Of a stretch of 10,981 bases of DNA, positions 5,316 to 10,981 are shown piece after piece. This DNA is from Porticoccaceae bacterium. GTDB taxonomy: Bacteria; Pseudomonadota; Gammaproteobacteria; Pseudomonadales; Porticoccaceae. Numbering within the stretch: the stretch's first letter is position 1; the number at the start of each line of letters is the position of its first letter. A model generated the notes under the pieces. That model searched no databases and was not told where the DNA came from. It saw only the letters and a list, made by a program, of their open reading frames with translations. Made by a program: the position numbers and the translations under genes. The stretch spans positions 1 through 10,981 of the forward strand of contig JAPKCN010000044.1 in the NCBI GenBank assembly GCA_028822945.1. The letters run 5' to 3'.

Positions 5316-6549
5316 ATTTTTTAATCATAACGGTGTTGTACTCCTCGGTTTCAAACCTGTAGCGGTCGACCAAAAAACTCACATTGCCATCTGGCAAACG
5401 CTCTAATTGTTCGAGAGCTAATCCGTTGAGAGTCTTGGGGCCGTCAGTCGGCAAACTCCAGCCGATAAATTTGTTGATATCTCGGATCGTCGCTGCGCCA
5501 TCGATTAGATAGCCGCCATTCCCATGGGCTACGATCTCGTGATCTTGGTCGGCGGCATTGCTGGTAAAATCACCGACAATCTCTTCGAGAATATCCTCGA
5601 GCGTGACCAAACCTTGTACTTCACCGTACTCGTCTACCACTATCGCAAAACGTCGATGGGTTTTTTGGAAGTTGAGTAGTTGTGTGGTTAGACTGGTGCT
5701 CTCTGGAATAAAGTAAGGTTCTTCCGAAAAGCGTTTAATGGCGCTGTGGGTAAGGGTTTCGGAGCGAAACAAATGGTGGCCCTTGCGCACTTGAAATAGT
5801 CCGACTACATTGTTGATGTCGCCGTCATAAATCGGTAGTCGGCTGTAATCAGAGTTAAAAATTTGCGTCATTAAATCGTCTATGGGATTTTCTAGATCGA
5901 GTCCGATGACCTCGTTGCGCGGGATCATAATATCTTCCACGGTGACGTTCTCTAAGTCCAAAATTCCCTTGAGCATACGCTGGTGATTATTAGATATTTT
6001 ATGACCGGAACTGTCGACCAGCGATTTCAATTCCTCGGTGTCTAAACCATCGTCGGGATTTTTGTTGGGGTCAAACCCAAGCAAGCTAATCAGGCTATTG
6101 GTCAGCTGATTGATCATCCATACTAGTGGCGACATAACTTGCAGCATAGGTTTTAACAGGTGGCTGGCTTTAAATGCAAACCACTCAGGATTTTGCGCCG
6201 CTATACTTTTTGGGGTCACCTCTGAAAAAACCAGGACTAAAATTGTTAAGGTGGCGGTGGCGACCCAGGGGGCGGCGGCCGGGCCGACATATAAAACAGC
6301 CAGCATGTTGGCAATAATCGCTGCGAGTATATTGACCGCATTGTTGCCGATCAGTATAAGACCAATTAATTTATCCGGTTTGGCGAGCAATTTCGCAGCG
6401 CGACGAGCGCCGGAACTTTTTTTACTCTGATGCCTCAATCTATAGCGATTGAGCGACATCATGCCGGTTTCTGAGCCTGAAAAGAATGCCGAAATCAGCA
6501 GCAAGATCACCAGCGTCGTCCAAAGCACCCAAGGGTTGGCAGCATCCAA
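5272..6549 (-). CDS. HlyC/CorC (CNNM/CorB) family membrane transporter, YfjD-like
   Basis: This 425-residue protein has the family layout. A DUF21/CNNM membrane domain (about 6-180) begins with a hydrophobic helix and FSGSETGMMSLNRYRLRH, and continues with IGNNAVNILAA and VFSEVTPKSIAA. Two CBS domains follow, with MIPRNEVIGLDLENP and SRLPIYDG in the first (about 205-265) and VVDEYGEVQGLVTLEDILEE in the second (about 275-335). A CorC_HlyC domain ends the protein. Relatives (CorB, MpfA, CNNM) move magnesium, probably as Na+-coupled exporters regulated by ATP at the CBS domains; transport here is inferred. The start is a TTG at 6549, chosen because it gives the N terminus seen in E. coli YfjD and no upstream in-frame ATG or GTG is near. 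It follows the ypjD-like gene by 69 bases and is probably in the same transcript. Confidence 0.93.
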   Translation of the reverse strand: MDAANPWVLWTTLVILLLISAFFSGSETGMMSLNRYRLRHQSKKSSGARRAAKLLAKPDKLIGLILIGNNAVNILAAIIANMLAVLYVGPAAAPWVATATLTILVLVFSEVTPKSIAAQNPEWFAFKASHLLKPMLQVMSPLVWMINQLTNSLISLLGFDPNKNPDDGLDTEELKSLVDSSGHKISNNHQRMLKGILDLENVTVEDIMIPRNEVIGLDLENPIDDLMTQIFNSDYSRLPIYDGDINNVVGLFQVRKGHHLFRSETLTHSAIKRFSEEPYFIPESTSLTTQLLNFQKTHRRFAIVVDEYGEVQGLVTLEDILEEIVGDFTSNAADQDHEIVAHGNGGYLIDGAATIRDINKFIGWSLPTDGPKTLNGLALEQLERLPDGNVSFLVDRYRFETEEYNTVMIKKFIAVCLEVEDPEEL

Positions 6550-6618
6550 ATAAAACAGGCCTATAAATTTTACGGCCCACCATGTTGTCTCAGTTGCTGC
6601 CGTTTGGCAATAGACTTT

Positions 6619-7434
6619 TTAGAGGGTTGCGATGGGCGGCTGCGCGAGAAGGAATTCGAGTACAAATTTGGACCCGATAAAGCCCATCAAAACGCAAAGG
6701 AAACCCGCCCATGTCAGTCGCGTTGCAGTGTGACCGCGCCAACCCCAATAGTATCTTCCGCACAGTAAAATGGCATAGAATAACCATGCTACGAGGCTGA
6801 GAACGACTTTGTGCAAGAGCTTTTGTTCGAAAAAATCATCGTAAAAAATAAACCCGCTTATTAACGATAGCGTTAAAAATATTTCGCCGACCCAAATAAT
6901 CTCAAATAATAAGCGCTCCATGGCTTGCAGCGGTGGAAGCGTTTTCATTAGGGCATTTTGACGCTTGTGTTTAAGTAGCCAACTTTGGAAGCCGCTTAAA
7001 AGAGCCTGTAGTGCGGCTATAGCCAAGAGGCTGTAGGCGAGTATAGACACTATGACATGTGCTTGCATGCCGTGTGATAGGGTCATAATCGGTTTACTGC
7101 TCGGGTAAAGAGTTGTCAACAACAGGGTGATTGCCGAAATCGGAAACAGCAGTAAATAGAGGCTGTGTTGGATCTTGGTTAGGCCACTGACAAAAACCAT
7201 GGTGTTGATTGCCAGTGCAATAAGTGAGAAAACCTTGAGTAGGCCGAGATCGAGACCGTCCGGGTGGAGCAAAAAATTGAGGACCGCAATGGCGTGCCCC
7301 GCGATTGCAAATGCGGTAATAAACTGGAGGCGAGTAGCGTTGAAGTTTGGATTCCTGCGAACTTGCAGCACATGGTAGATAAATCCACCGCTGTATAGTG
7401 CAATCGCCAATAGGCCTGGAACCAAAGTTGTCAT
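6619..7434 (-). CDS. YpjD/CcsA-like inner membrane protein (cytochrome c assembly fold)
   Basis: This 271-residue protein is very hydrophobic, with about eight predicted membrane helices. It carries the CcsA/CcmF-type pattern LSHGMQAHVIVSILAYSLLAIAALQALL at mid-length and GFIFYDDFFEQKLLHKVVLSLVAWLFYAILLCGRYYWGWRG near the end, including conserved histidines (His119, His124 and another in LLHK). The fold is that of haem-handling cytochrome c assembly proteins, but E. coli YpjD, its genomic counterpart next to ffh and yfjD, has no proven role in cytochrome maturation. The ATG at 7434 has a strong GGTGAGG ribosome site. The gene is divergent from ffh, with 116 bases between the starts, an arrangement conserved in gammaproteobacteria. 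Family assignment is good and function is open. Confidence 0.9.
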   Translation of the reverse strand: MTTLVPGLLAIALYSGGFIYHVLQVRRNPNFNATRLQFITAFAIAGHAIAVLNFLLHPDGLDLGLLKVFSLIALAINTMVFVSGLTKIQHSLYLLLFPISAITLLLTTLYPSSKPIMTLSHGMQAHVIVSILAYSLLAIAALQALLSGFQSWLLKHKRQNALMKTLPPLQAMERLLFEIIWVGEIFLTLSLISGFIFYDDFFEQKLLHKVVLSLVAWLFYAILLCGRYYWGWRGHTATRLTWAGFLCVLMGFIGSKFVLEFLLAQPPIATL

Positions 7435-7509
7435 ACTGCCTCACCTTTACCTTTATGCTTTTTAGTGTGGCATATTCCAGAGTCGGGGTGAAGTGGATGA
7501 GAAAATTAT

Positions 7510-7518
7510 TGCTATAAT
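7510..7518 (+). promoter_or_regulatory. Extended -10 promoter for ffh
   Basis: TGCTATAAT is a complete extended -10 element (TG-N-TATAAT). No -35 match is present at 17 bases (GAAGTG at 7490-7495), which is common for extended -10 promoters. The predicted start near 7525 leaves a short leader of about 26 bases. The leader holds AGAGG (7536-7540), the only good ribosome site ahead of ffh. Confidence 0.65.
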
Positions 7519-7550
7519 GATATTTAATTAAAATTAGAGGTCAAATTGAC

Positions 7551-8939
7551 GTGGCAATGTTTGAAAACTTAAGTGAGCGCTTAGCTGCAAGTTTGAAAAA
7601 AATTTCGGGCAAAGCTAGTCTCAGCGAGGAGAACATTCGGGAGACTTTGCGTACTGTGCGGATGGCATTACTTGAAGCTGATGTGGCGCTGCCCGTGGTC
7701 AAGAGTTTTGTAGAGCAGGTGCGGCAACGGGCGCTTGGACAAGAGGTAAAAACTAGTTTAAACCCGGGTCAGCAGTTTCTAAAAATCGTTCAAGCCGAAC
7801 TTGTGGCGGTTATGGGTGAGGAAAATCAGTCGCTCGATCTCGCGGTGCAGCCACCAGCGGTAATTTTGATGGCTGGACTGCAAGGAGCCGGCAAAACGAC
7901 GTCTGCGGCGAAGTTGGCGCGCTATCTGCAGGACCGCGAGAAAAAGAAAGTTATGTTGGTGTCGGCAGATGTCTATCGACCTGCCGCTATTCAGCAATTG
8001 CAGATACTTGCCGCAGATGTTGGAGCGATATTCTTTCCCAGCGAAGCAACTCAAAAGCCCGAGCAAATCGTGGCTGCCGCGATGCAGTCTGCCAAAACTC
8101 AATTTGCCGATGTGCTAATCGTCGATACGGCTGGACGACTGCATGTTGACGATCAGTTAATGGCTGAAATCATCTCCATTCATGCGGTTGCCAACCCCGT
8201 TGAAACACTGTTCGTCGTCGACGCGATGATAGGGCAGGATGCGGTGAATACCGCTCGGGCGTTTGATCAGGCGCTACCCTTAACAGGTGTGATCTTGACC
8301 AAGGTCGACGGCGATGCGCGCGGCGGTGCCGCGCTTTCTGTGCGTCAGGTGACCGGTAAGCCGATTAAGTTTATCGGTGTCGGTGAAAAAACCGATGGGT
8401 TGGAACCTTTTTATCCGGAGCGTATTGCTTCGCGGATATTAGGTATGGGTGACATGCTCTCTTTGATCGAGGAAGTTGAGCGAAAAGTCGACAAGAAAAA
8501 AGCTCAAAAATTAGCCAGTAAAGTGGCTCGCGGAAAAGGTTTTGACCTCGAAGACTTGCGTGATCAACTTAGGCAAATGCAAGATATGGGTGGAATGAGC
8601 GGTTTAATGGACAAATTGCCGGGGATGGGGAATATGGCGCAGTTAGCGCAACAGTCCAATGCAGCCAGTCAGTTTGGCCAAATGGAGGTCATTATCGACT
8701 CCATGACGCCTGCTGAGCGGCGCAATCCCGACATTCTTAACGGCTCTCGCAAGCGGCGTATTACCCTCGGGTCAGGCACCAGTATCCAGGATCTGAACCG
8801 GCTACTGAAACAACACAAGCAAATGGGCAAGATGATGAAGAAAATGAAGGGTAAGGGGATGCAAAACATGCTGCGGGGTTTGTCGGGTATGGGTGCGCTA
8901 AGCGGCGGCCTACCGCCGGGCGGAATGCCAAAATTATAG
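7551..8939 (+). CDS. ffh: Signal recognition particle protein Ffh (SRP54 homologue)
   Basis: This 462-residue protein has all three SRP54 domains. The N domain includes RTVRMALLEADVALPVV at about 35-50. The GTPase domain carries the P-loop GLQGAGKTT at 109-117, SADVYRPAA, DTAGRLHVD at 192-200, TKVDGDARGGAA at 250-261 and the GVGEKTDGLEPF region. The methionine-rich M domain (about 330-462) has LPGMG, the RNA-binding SRKRRITLGSG and a Met/Lys-rich end. Ffh binds 4.5S RNA and signal sequences and delivers ribosomes to the receptor FtsY. The start is ambiguous: the GTG at 7551 fits AGAGG ten bases upstream, while the ATG at 7557 gives exactly the MFENL start of homologues but would place that site 16 bases away. 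I give the GTG, with the ATG as the real alternative. rpsP follows after a 216-base gap, as in other gammaproteobacteria. Confidence 0.97.
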   Translation: MAMFENLSERLAASLKKISGKASLSEENIRETLRTVRMALLEADVALPVVKSFVEQVRQRALGQEVKTSLNPGQQFLKIVQAELVAVMGEENQSLDLAVQPPAVILMAGLQGAGKTTSAAKLARYLQDREKKKVMLVSADVYRPAAIQQLQILAADVGAIFFPSEATQKPEQIVAAAMQSAKTQFADVLIVDTAGRLHVDDQLMAEIISIHAVANPVETLFVVDAMIGQDAVNTARAFDQALPLTGVILTKVDGDARGGAALSVRQVTGKPIKFIGVGEKTDGLEPFYPERIASRILGMGDMLSLIEEVERKVDKKKAQKLASKVARGKGFDLEDLRDQLRQMQDMGGMSGLMDKLPGMGNMAQLAQQSNAASQFGQMEVIIDSMTPAERRNPDILNGSRKRRITLGSGTSIQDLNRLLKQHKQMGKMMKKMKGKGMQNMLRGLSGMGALSGGLPPGGMPKL

Positions 8940-9040
8940 TGCTGTAAAGAGCTTAACTAAGCGCTTGATGGGGGTTAGCTGTCGGTAATATGTGGACATC
9001 GCTGAAGGATATAATAGTTTCTTTTTGTCCGCGCTTGGCG

Positions 9041-9046
9041 TAGAAT
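9041..9046 (+). promoter_or_regulatory. Possible promoter of the rpsP operon
   Basis: TAGAAT is followed at once by ACCGCGC, a GC-rich discriminator like that of stringently controlled rRNA and ribosomal-protein promoters. The -35 region at 17 bases (TTTCTT, 9018-9023) is poor. The predicted start near 9053 would give a leader of about 100 bases for rpsP. A second -10-like TATAAT at 9010-9015 is an alternative. Transcription could also continue from ffh, since no terminator is evident. Confidence 0.4.
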
Positions 9047-9085
9047 ACCGCGCTTTTCAGGATCTATACGCATTGGGGTAAAGAG

Positions 9086-9104
9086 TGTCAGTTATCTACT
9101 GACA
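9086..9104 (+). promoter_or_regulatory. Hairpin in the rpsP leader
   Basis: TGTCAGT (9086-9092) and ACTGACA (9098-9104) form a perfect 7-bp stem with a five-base loop, in the leader about 52 bases before the rpsP start. No T run follows, so it is not an intrinsic terminator. The 3' arm could also pair with the downstream GTCA at 9117-9120. It may be an RNA control element or a protein-binding palindrome. Confidence 0.4.
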
Positions 9105-9155
9105 AACATCCTCAGCGTCAATTATGAACCCCCCGACAACACAGGATTTTAGTAG

Positions 9156-9407
9156 ATGGTAACAATAAGATTGGCACGCGGAGGCGCGAAAAAGCGCCCG
9201 TTTTATCACGTCACAGTGTCGGACTCGAGGAATGCGCGAGATGCCCGTTACATTGAACGTATTGGTTTTTTTAATCCGGTTGCCAGAGGCGCCGAGGTTC
9301 GCTTGCGCGTTGATTTGGAGCGCGCGGCATACTGGCGCGGTCAGGGCGCACAGGTAAGTGATCGTGTTTCTGCGCTCCTCAAAGAGGCGGCGAAGGTAGT
9401 CGCATAG
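9156..9407 (+). CDS. rpsP: 30S ribosomal protein S16 (bS16)
   Basis: The 83-residue product has the usual S16 length and signatures: MVTIRLARGGAKKRPFYHV at the N terminus, VSDSRNARDARYIERIGFFNP at about 21-41, and DLERAAYWRGQGAQVSDRVSALLK towards the C terminus. S16 binds 16S rRNA and is needed for 30S assembly. AGGA lies nine bases before the ATG. The gene opens the classic operon rpsP-rimM-trmD-rplS, with rimM starting 11 bases after its stop. Upstream are a possible GC-discriminator promoter and a leader hairpin. Nothing in the gene itself is unusual. Confidence 0.98.
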   Translation: MVTIRLARGGAKKRPFYHVTVSDSRNARDARYIERIGFFNPVARGAEVRLRVDLERAAYWRGQGAQVSDRVSALLKEAAKVVA

Positions 9408-9418
9408 AGCGCTCGACT

Positions 9419-9973
9419 ATGGGCAATGTTAGTTCGCACGGACCAAGTTTAGTGATGGGGCGGATAACTGCGGTCCATGGCACCCGAGGGTGGTTAAAGG
9501 TACGCTCTTACACTAAGAGTCCCGAGGCCTTGATAAGCTATATGCCTTGGTGGTTGCAATCCGAAGGCGTTGCGAGAGAAGTCTGCGTAGATGATTGGAA
9601 ATTCACTAGTCAAAGAGGCCAAAGAGGTCTGGTGATACATATTCAAGGGCTTGATGATCGAGATCAGGCTAGAGGGTGGTGCGGGTTAGAGATTAGTATC
9701 TCTGCTGATCGACTGCCGCGACTTGGTGCTAATGAGCATTACTGGTATCAGCTAATCGGTCTCAGCGTTACGAGTCACTTCGCGAACTCTGAGACGCCTC
9801 TGGGCCGAGTGACCGAGGTGTTGGCGACCGGAGCCAATGATGTACTGGTGGTTCTCGGCGATGGTGTTAATTCAGACAAGCGACAGCGATTGGTACCTTA
9901 TGTCAGGGATTTTATCTCCAGTGTGAATTTAGAAAAAAGGTTGATAGAAGTGCAGTGGGATCCAGATTTTTAG
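9419..9973 (+). CDS. rimM: Ribosome maturation factor RimM
   Basis: This 184-residue protein has the RimM N-terminal beta-barrel (MGRITAVHGTRGWLKVRSYT at about 13-32, GLDDRDQARGWCGLEI) and a C-terminal PRC barrel (HYWYQLIGLSV, LGRVTEVLATGANDVLVV, RLVPYVRDFI), ending VQWDPDF like other gammaproteobacterial RimM proteins. It binds S19 and helps mature the head of the 30S subunit. The ATG at 9419 gives the usual length (E. coli has 182 residues). It has only a weak AGAG inside the rpsP stop region, and the start codon may lie in a small hairpin, which fits the low RimM output relative to S16 and L19 known from E. coli. A Met at residue 13 is a less likely start. Confidence 0.96.
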   Translation: MGNVSSHGPSLVMGRITAVHGTRGWLKVRSYTKSPEALISYMPWWLQSEGVAREVCVDDWKFTSQRGQRGLVIHIQGLDDRDQARGWCGLEISISADRLPRLGANEHYWYQLIGLSVTSHFANSETPLGRVTEVLATGANDVLVVLGDGVNSDKRQRLVPYVRDFISSVNLEKRLIEVQWDPDF

Positions 9974-10001
9974 TGGTAGCTTCCTAGCAGGGTGACGGCG
10001 A

Positions 10002-10751
10002 ATGAAGATAGCTGTTATTACGCTTTTCCCAGAAATGTTGCATGCACTTGTCGGTTTTGGTGTAAGTGGACGCGCGGTGCAGAGCGGGATAGTCTCGGTG
10101 GTAGCGTTTAATCCGCGGGATTTCACTACGGACAGGCACCAGACCGTTGATGCACGCCCGTATGGGGGAGGGCCGGGAATGTTGATGACGGTGGATCCAC
10201 TCTGCAGAGCACTGTCTGCAGCGAGGGATTGGATGGCCGGTAGTGAGCATCGGGTTATCTACTTGTCGCCCCAAGGCAGGTTGTTACGACAAGCAGAAAT
10301 AAATCAGAGTGTAGAACAACCAGGATTGATTTTTATAGCAGGCCGCTACGAGGGGATCGATGAGCGTTTTATTGAGCTCGAAGTCGACGAAGAATGGTCG
10401 ATAGGTGACTACGTATTGAGTGGCGGAGAGCTCGCGGCTATGGTGGTTGCCGATGCAGTCATTAGGCAAATGCCTGGTGTTTTGGGAGCGGTTGAGTCGG
10501 CCCAACAGGACTCGTTTTCGAAGGGTTTGCTAGACTGCCCGCACTATACGCGACCCGAAGTTGTTGCAGGGCTCAAGGTGCCGCCGGTGCTACTGTCGGG
10601 TGATCATGCAGAAATTAGGCGTTGGCGGCTGCGGCAGTCATTGTTGCGAACGCGCAAAAGACGGCCAGATTTAATGGCTTCGCTGGTTCTAGACAACGAG
10701 CAACAAGGTTTGATGATAGAGATTGATAATGAGTTGGCAGATGATGGGTAG
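10002..10751 (+). CDS. trmD: tRNA (guanine-N1)-methyltransferase TrmD
   Basis: This 249-residue SPOUT methyltransferase shows the TrmD motifs in order: MKIAVITLFPEM, ARPYGGGPGM at about 51-60, YLSPQGRLL at 87-95, AGRYEGIDERF at 113-123, and EWSIGDYVLSGGELAAM at 131-147, which forms the trefoil knot and S-adenosylmethionine site. Arg155 and Asp170 match the catalytic Arg154 and Asp169 of E. coli TrmD, and CPHYTRPE and HAEIRRWR follow. It methylates N1 of G37 in tRNAs that read codons beginning with C and some others, which prevents +1 frameshifts. AGGGTG lies at a good distance before the ATG. The gene sits 28 bases after rimM, and rplS begins 81 bases downstream. Identity is secure. Confidence 0.98.
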   Translation: MKIAVITLFPEMLHALVGFGVSGRAVQSGIVSVVAFNPRDFTTDRHQTVDARPYGGGPGMLMTVDPLCRALSAARDWMAGSEHRVIYLSPQGRLLRQAEINQSVEQPGLIFIAGRYEGIDERFIELEVDEEWSIGDYVLSGGELAAMVVADAVIRQMPGVLGAVESAQQDSFSKGLLDCPHYTRPEVVAGLKVPPVLLSGDHAEIRRWRLRQSLLRTRKRRPDLMASLVLDNEQQGLMIEIDNELADDG

Positions 10752-10806
10752 AGGTATACTTATCCTCTCTGACCAGCGCTCTAAAACCGGTGGTGCATAT
10801 GCCACT
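10750..10806 (+). repeat. Two inverted repeats in the trmD-rplS spacer
   Basis: AGAGG (10750-10754) and CCTCT (10764-10768) form a 5-bp stem that begins within the trmD stop codon. GTGG (10790-10793) and CCAC (10802-10805) form a second short stem, extendable by G-U pairs, around the palindrome GCATATGC (10795-10802). Neither has a T run, so neither looks like a terminator. They may be mRNA processing or stability elements that separate trmD from the more strongly expressed rplS. Confidence 0.3.
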
Positions 10807-10832
10807 AACCAATGAGAATTGAGGAGCAACAC

Positions 10833-10981
10833 ATGACTAACAAAGTGCCACTGATTGCCGAGATTGAACAAGAACAAATGGGTAAAGAAATTCCTCCCTT
10901 TAGTCCAGGCGACACTGTTGTCGTCCAAGTCAAAGTCAAAGAGGGTGCGCGAGAGCGCTTGCAGGCATTTGAGGGCATCGT
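10833..10981 (+). CDS. rplS: 50S ribosomal protein L19 (bL19), 3' end outside window
   Basis: The first 49 codons are visible, from the ATG with a strong GAGGAG (10821-10826) six bases ahead. The residues IEQEQMGKEIPPFSPGDTV followed by V.VKVKEG and RLQAFEGIV are the well conserved L19 N-terminal half, matching E. coli L19 with only a slightly longer start. L19 sits at the 30S-50S interface. It closes the rpsP-rimM-trmD-rplS operon in gammaproteobacteria, and the gene runs off the window edge. Confidence 0.97.
   Translation, partial: MTNKVPLIAEIEQEQMGKEIPPFSPGDTVVVQVKVKEGARERLQAFEGI

Noticed and set aside
8949..8982. Terminator after ffh formed by AGCTTAAC and GTTAGCT
   Set aside because: The stem has a bulge and a long loop and is not followed by T residues, so it does not look like an intrinsic terminator.
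9010..9015. Perfect TATAAT upstream of rpsP as the main promoter
   Set aside because: It lacks both an extended TG and a -35 at 16-18 bases (TGGACA at 8993-8998 is only 11 bases away); kept only as an alternative.
1..10981. Mobile elements, CRISPR arrays, phage genes, tRNA or rRNA genes
   Set aside because: I saw no transposase or integrase motifs, no regularly spaced repeats and no tRNA-like folds; genes are core and tightly packed throughout.

Overview
This window is ordinary core chromosome of a gammaproteobacterium. The evidence is conserved gene order and close protein similarity to known gammaproteobacterial families: ffh-rpsP-rimM-trmD-rplS with the divergent ypjD-like and corB-like pair, and argF-argD beside a CGFS glutaredoxin. 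The argD/argF/grxD neighbourhood and the gamma-carbonic-anhydrase/DUF1289/Nudix cluster point to the Pseudomonadales/Cellvibrionales side rather than the Enterobacterales, but this placement is inferred from remembered gene order. No mobile element, CRISPR array, tRNA, rRNA or phage gene was seen.

Layout. (1) 1-407 is the 3' part of greA (+). It meets argF (-) tail to tail, and the two genes share one palindromic CTAG as their stop codons. (2) 404-2503 is an arginine-biosynthesis pair, argD then argF, read on the minus strand with a 9-base gap. Upstream lies a 345-base spacer with a good minus-strand promoter and a terminator-like hairpin very close to its predicted start. (3) 2849-3181 is grxD, a monothiol CGFS glutaredoxin (+). 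(4) 3267-5201 holds two head-to-head Nudix hydrolase genes, a zinc-ribbon type (-) and a CoA-pyrophosphatase type (+). The second is followed by a gamma-class carbonic anhydrase homologue and a four-cysteine DUF1289 protein whose start overlaps the preceding stop (ATGA). (5) 5272-7434 is a minus-strand pair, a YpjD/CcsA-like membrane protein followed by a CorB/HlyC-type CBS-domain transporter. (6) From 7551 to the window end the plus strand carries ffh, then rpsP-rimM-trmD and the first 49 codons of rplS.

How the genes relate. Much of the window serves gene expression: GreA rescues backtracked RNA polymerase, Ffh targets membrane proteins, S16 and L19 are ribosomal proteins, RimM matures the 30S subunit, and TrmD methylates G37 of tRNA. 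ArgD and ArgF carry out two steps of arginine synthesis. The two Nudix enzymes, the carbonic anhydrase homologue and DUF1289 look like a small conserved neighbourhood without an obvious common pathway.

I found no convincing new multi-gene system. The points most worth a second look are regulatory: the promoter and hairpin ahead of argD, the overlapping divergent -10 boxes and apparently leaderless Nudix gene at 3849-3865, the shared CTAG stop, the leader hairpin of the rpsP operon, the weak and possibly occluded rimM start, and a possible 37-codon ORF at 5202-5315.
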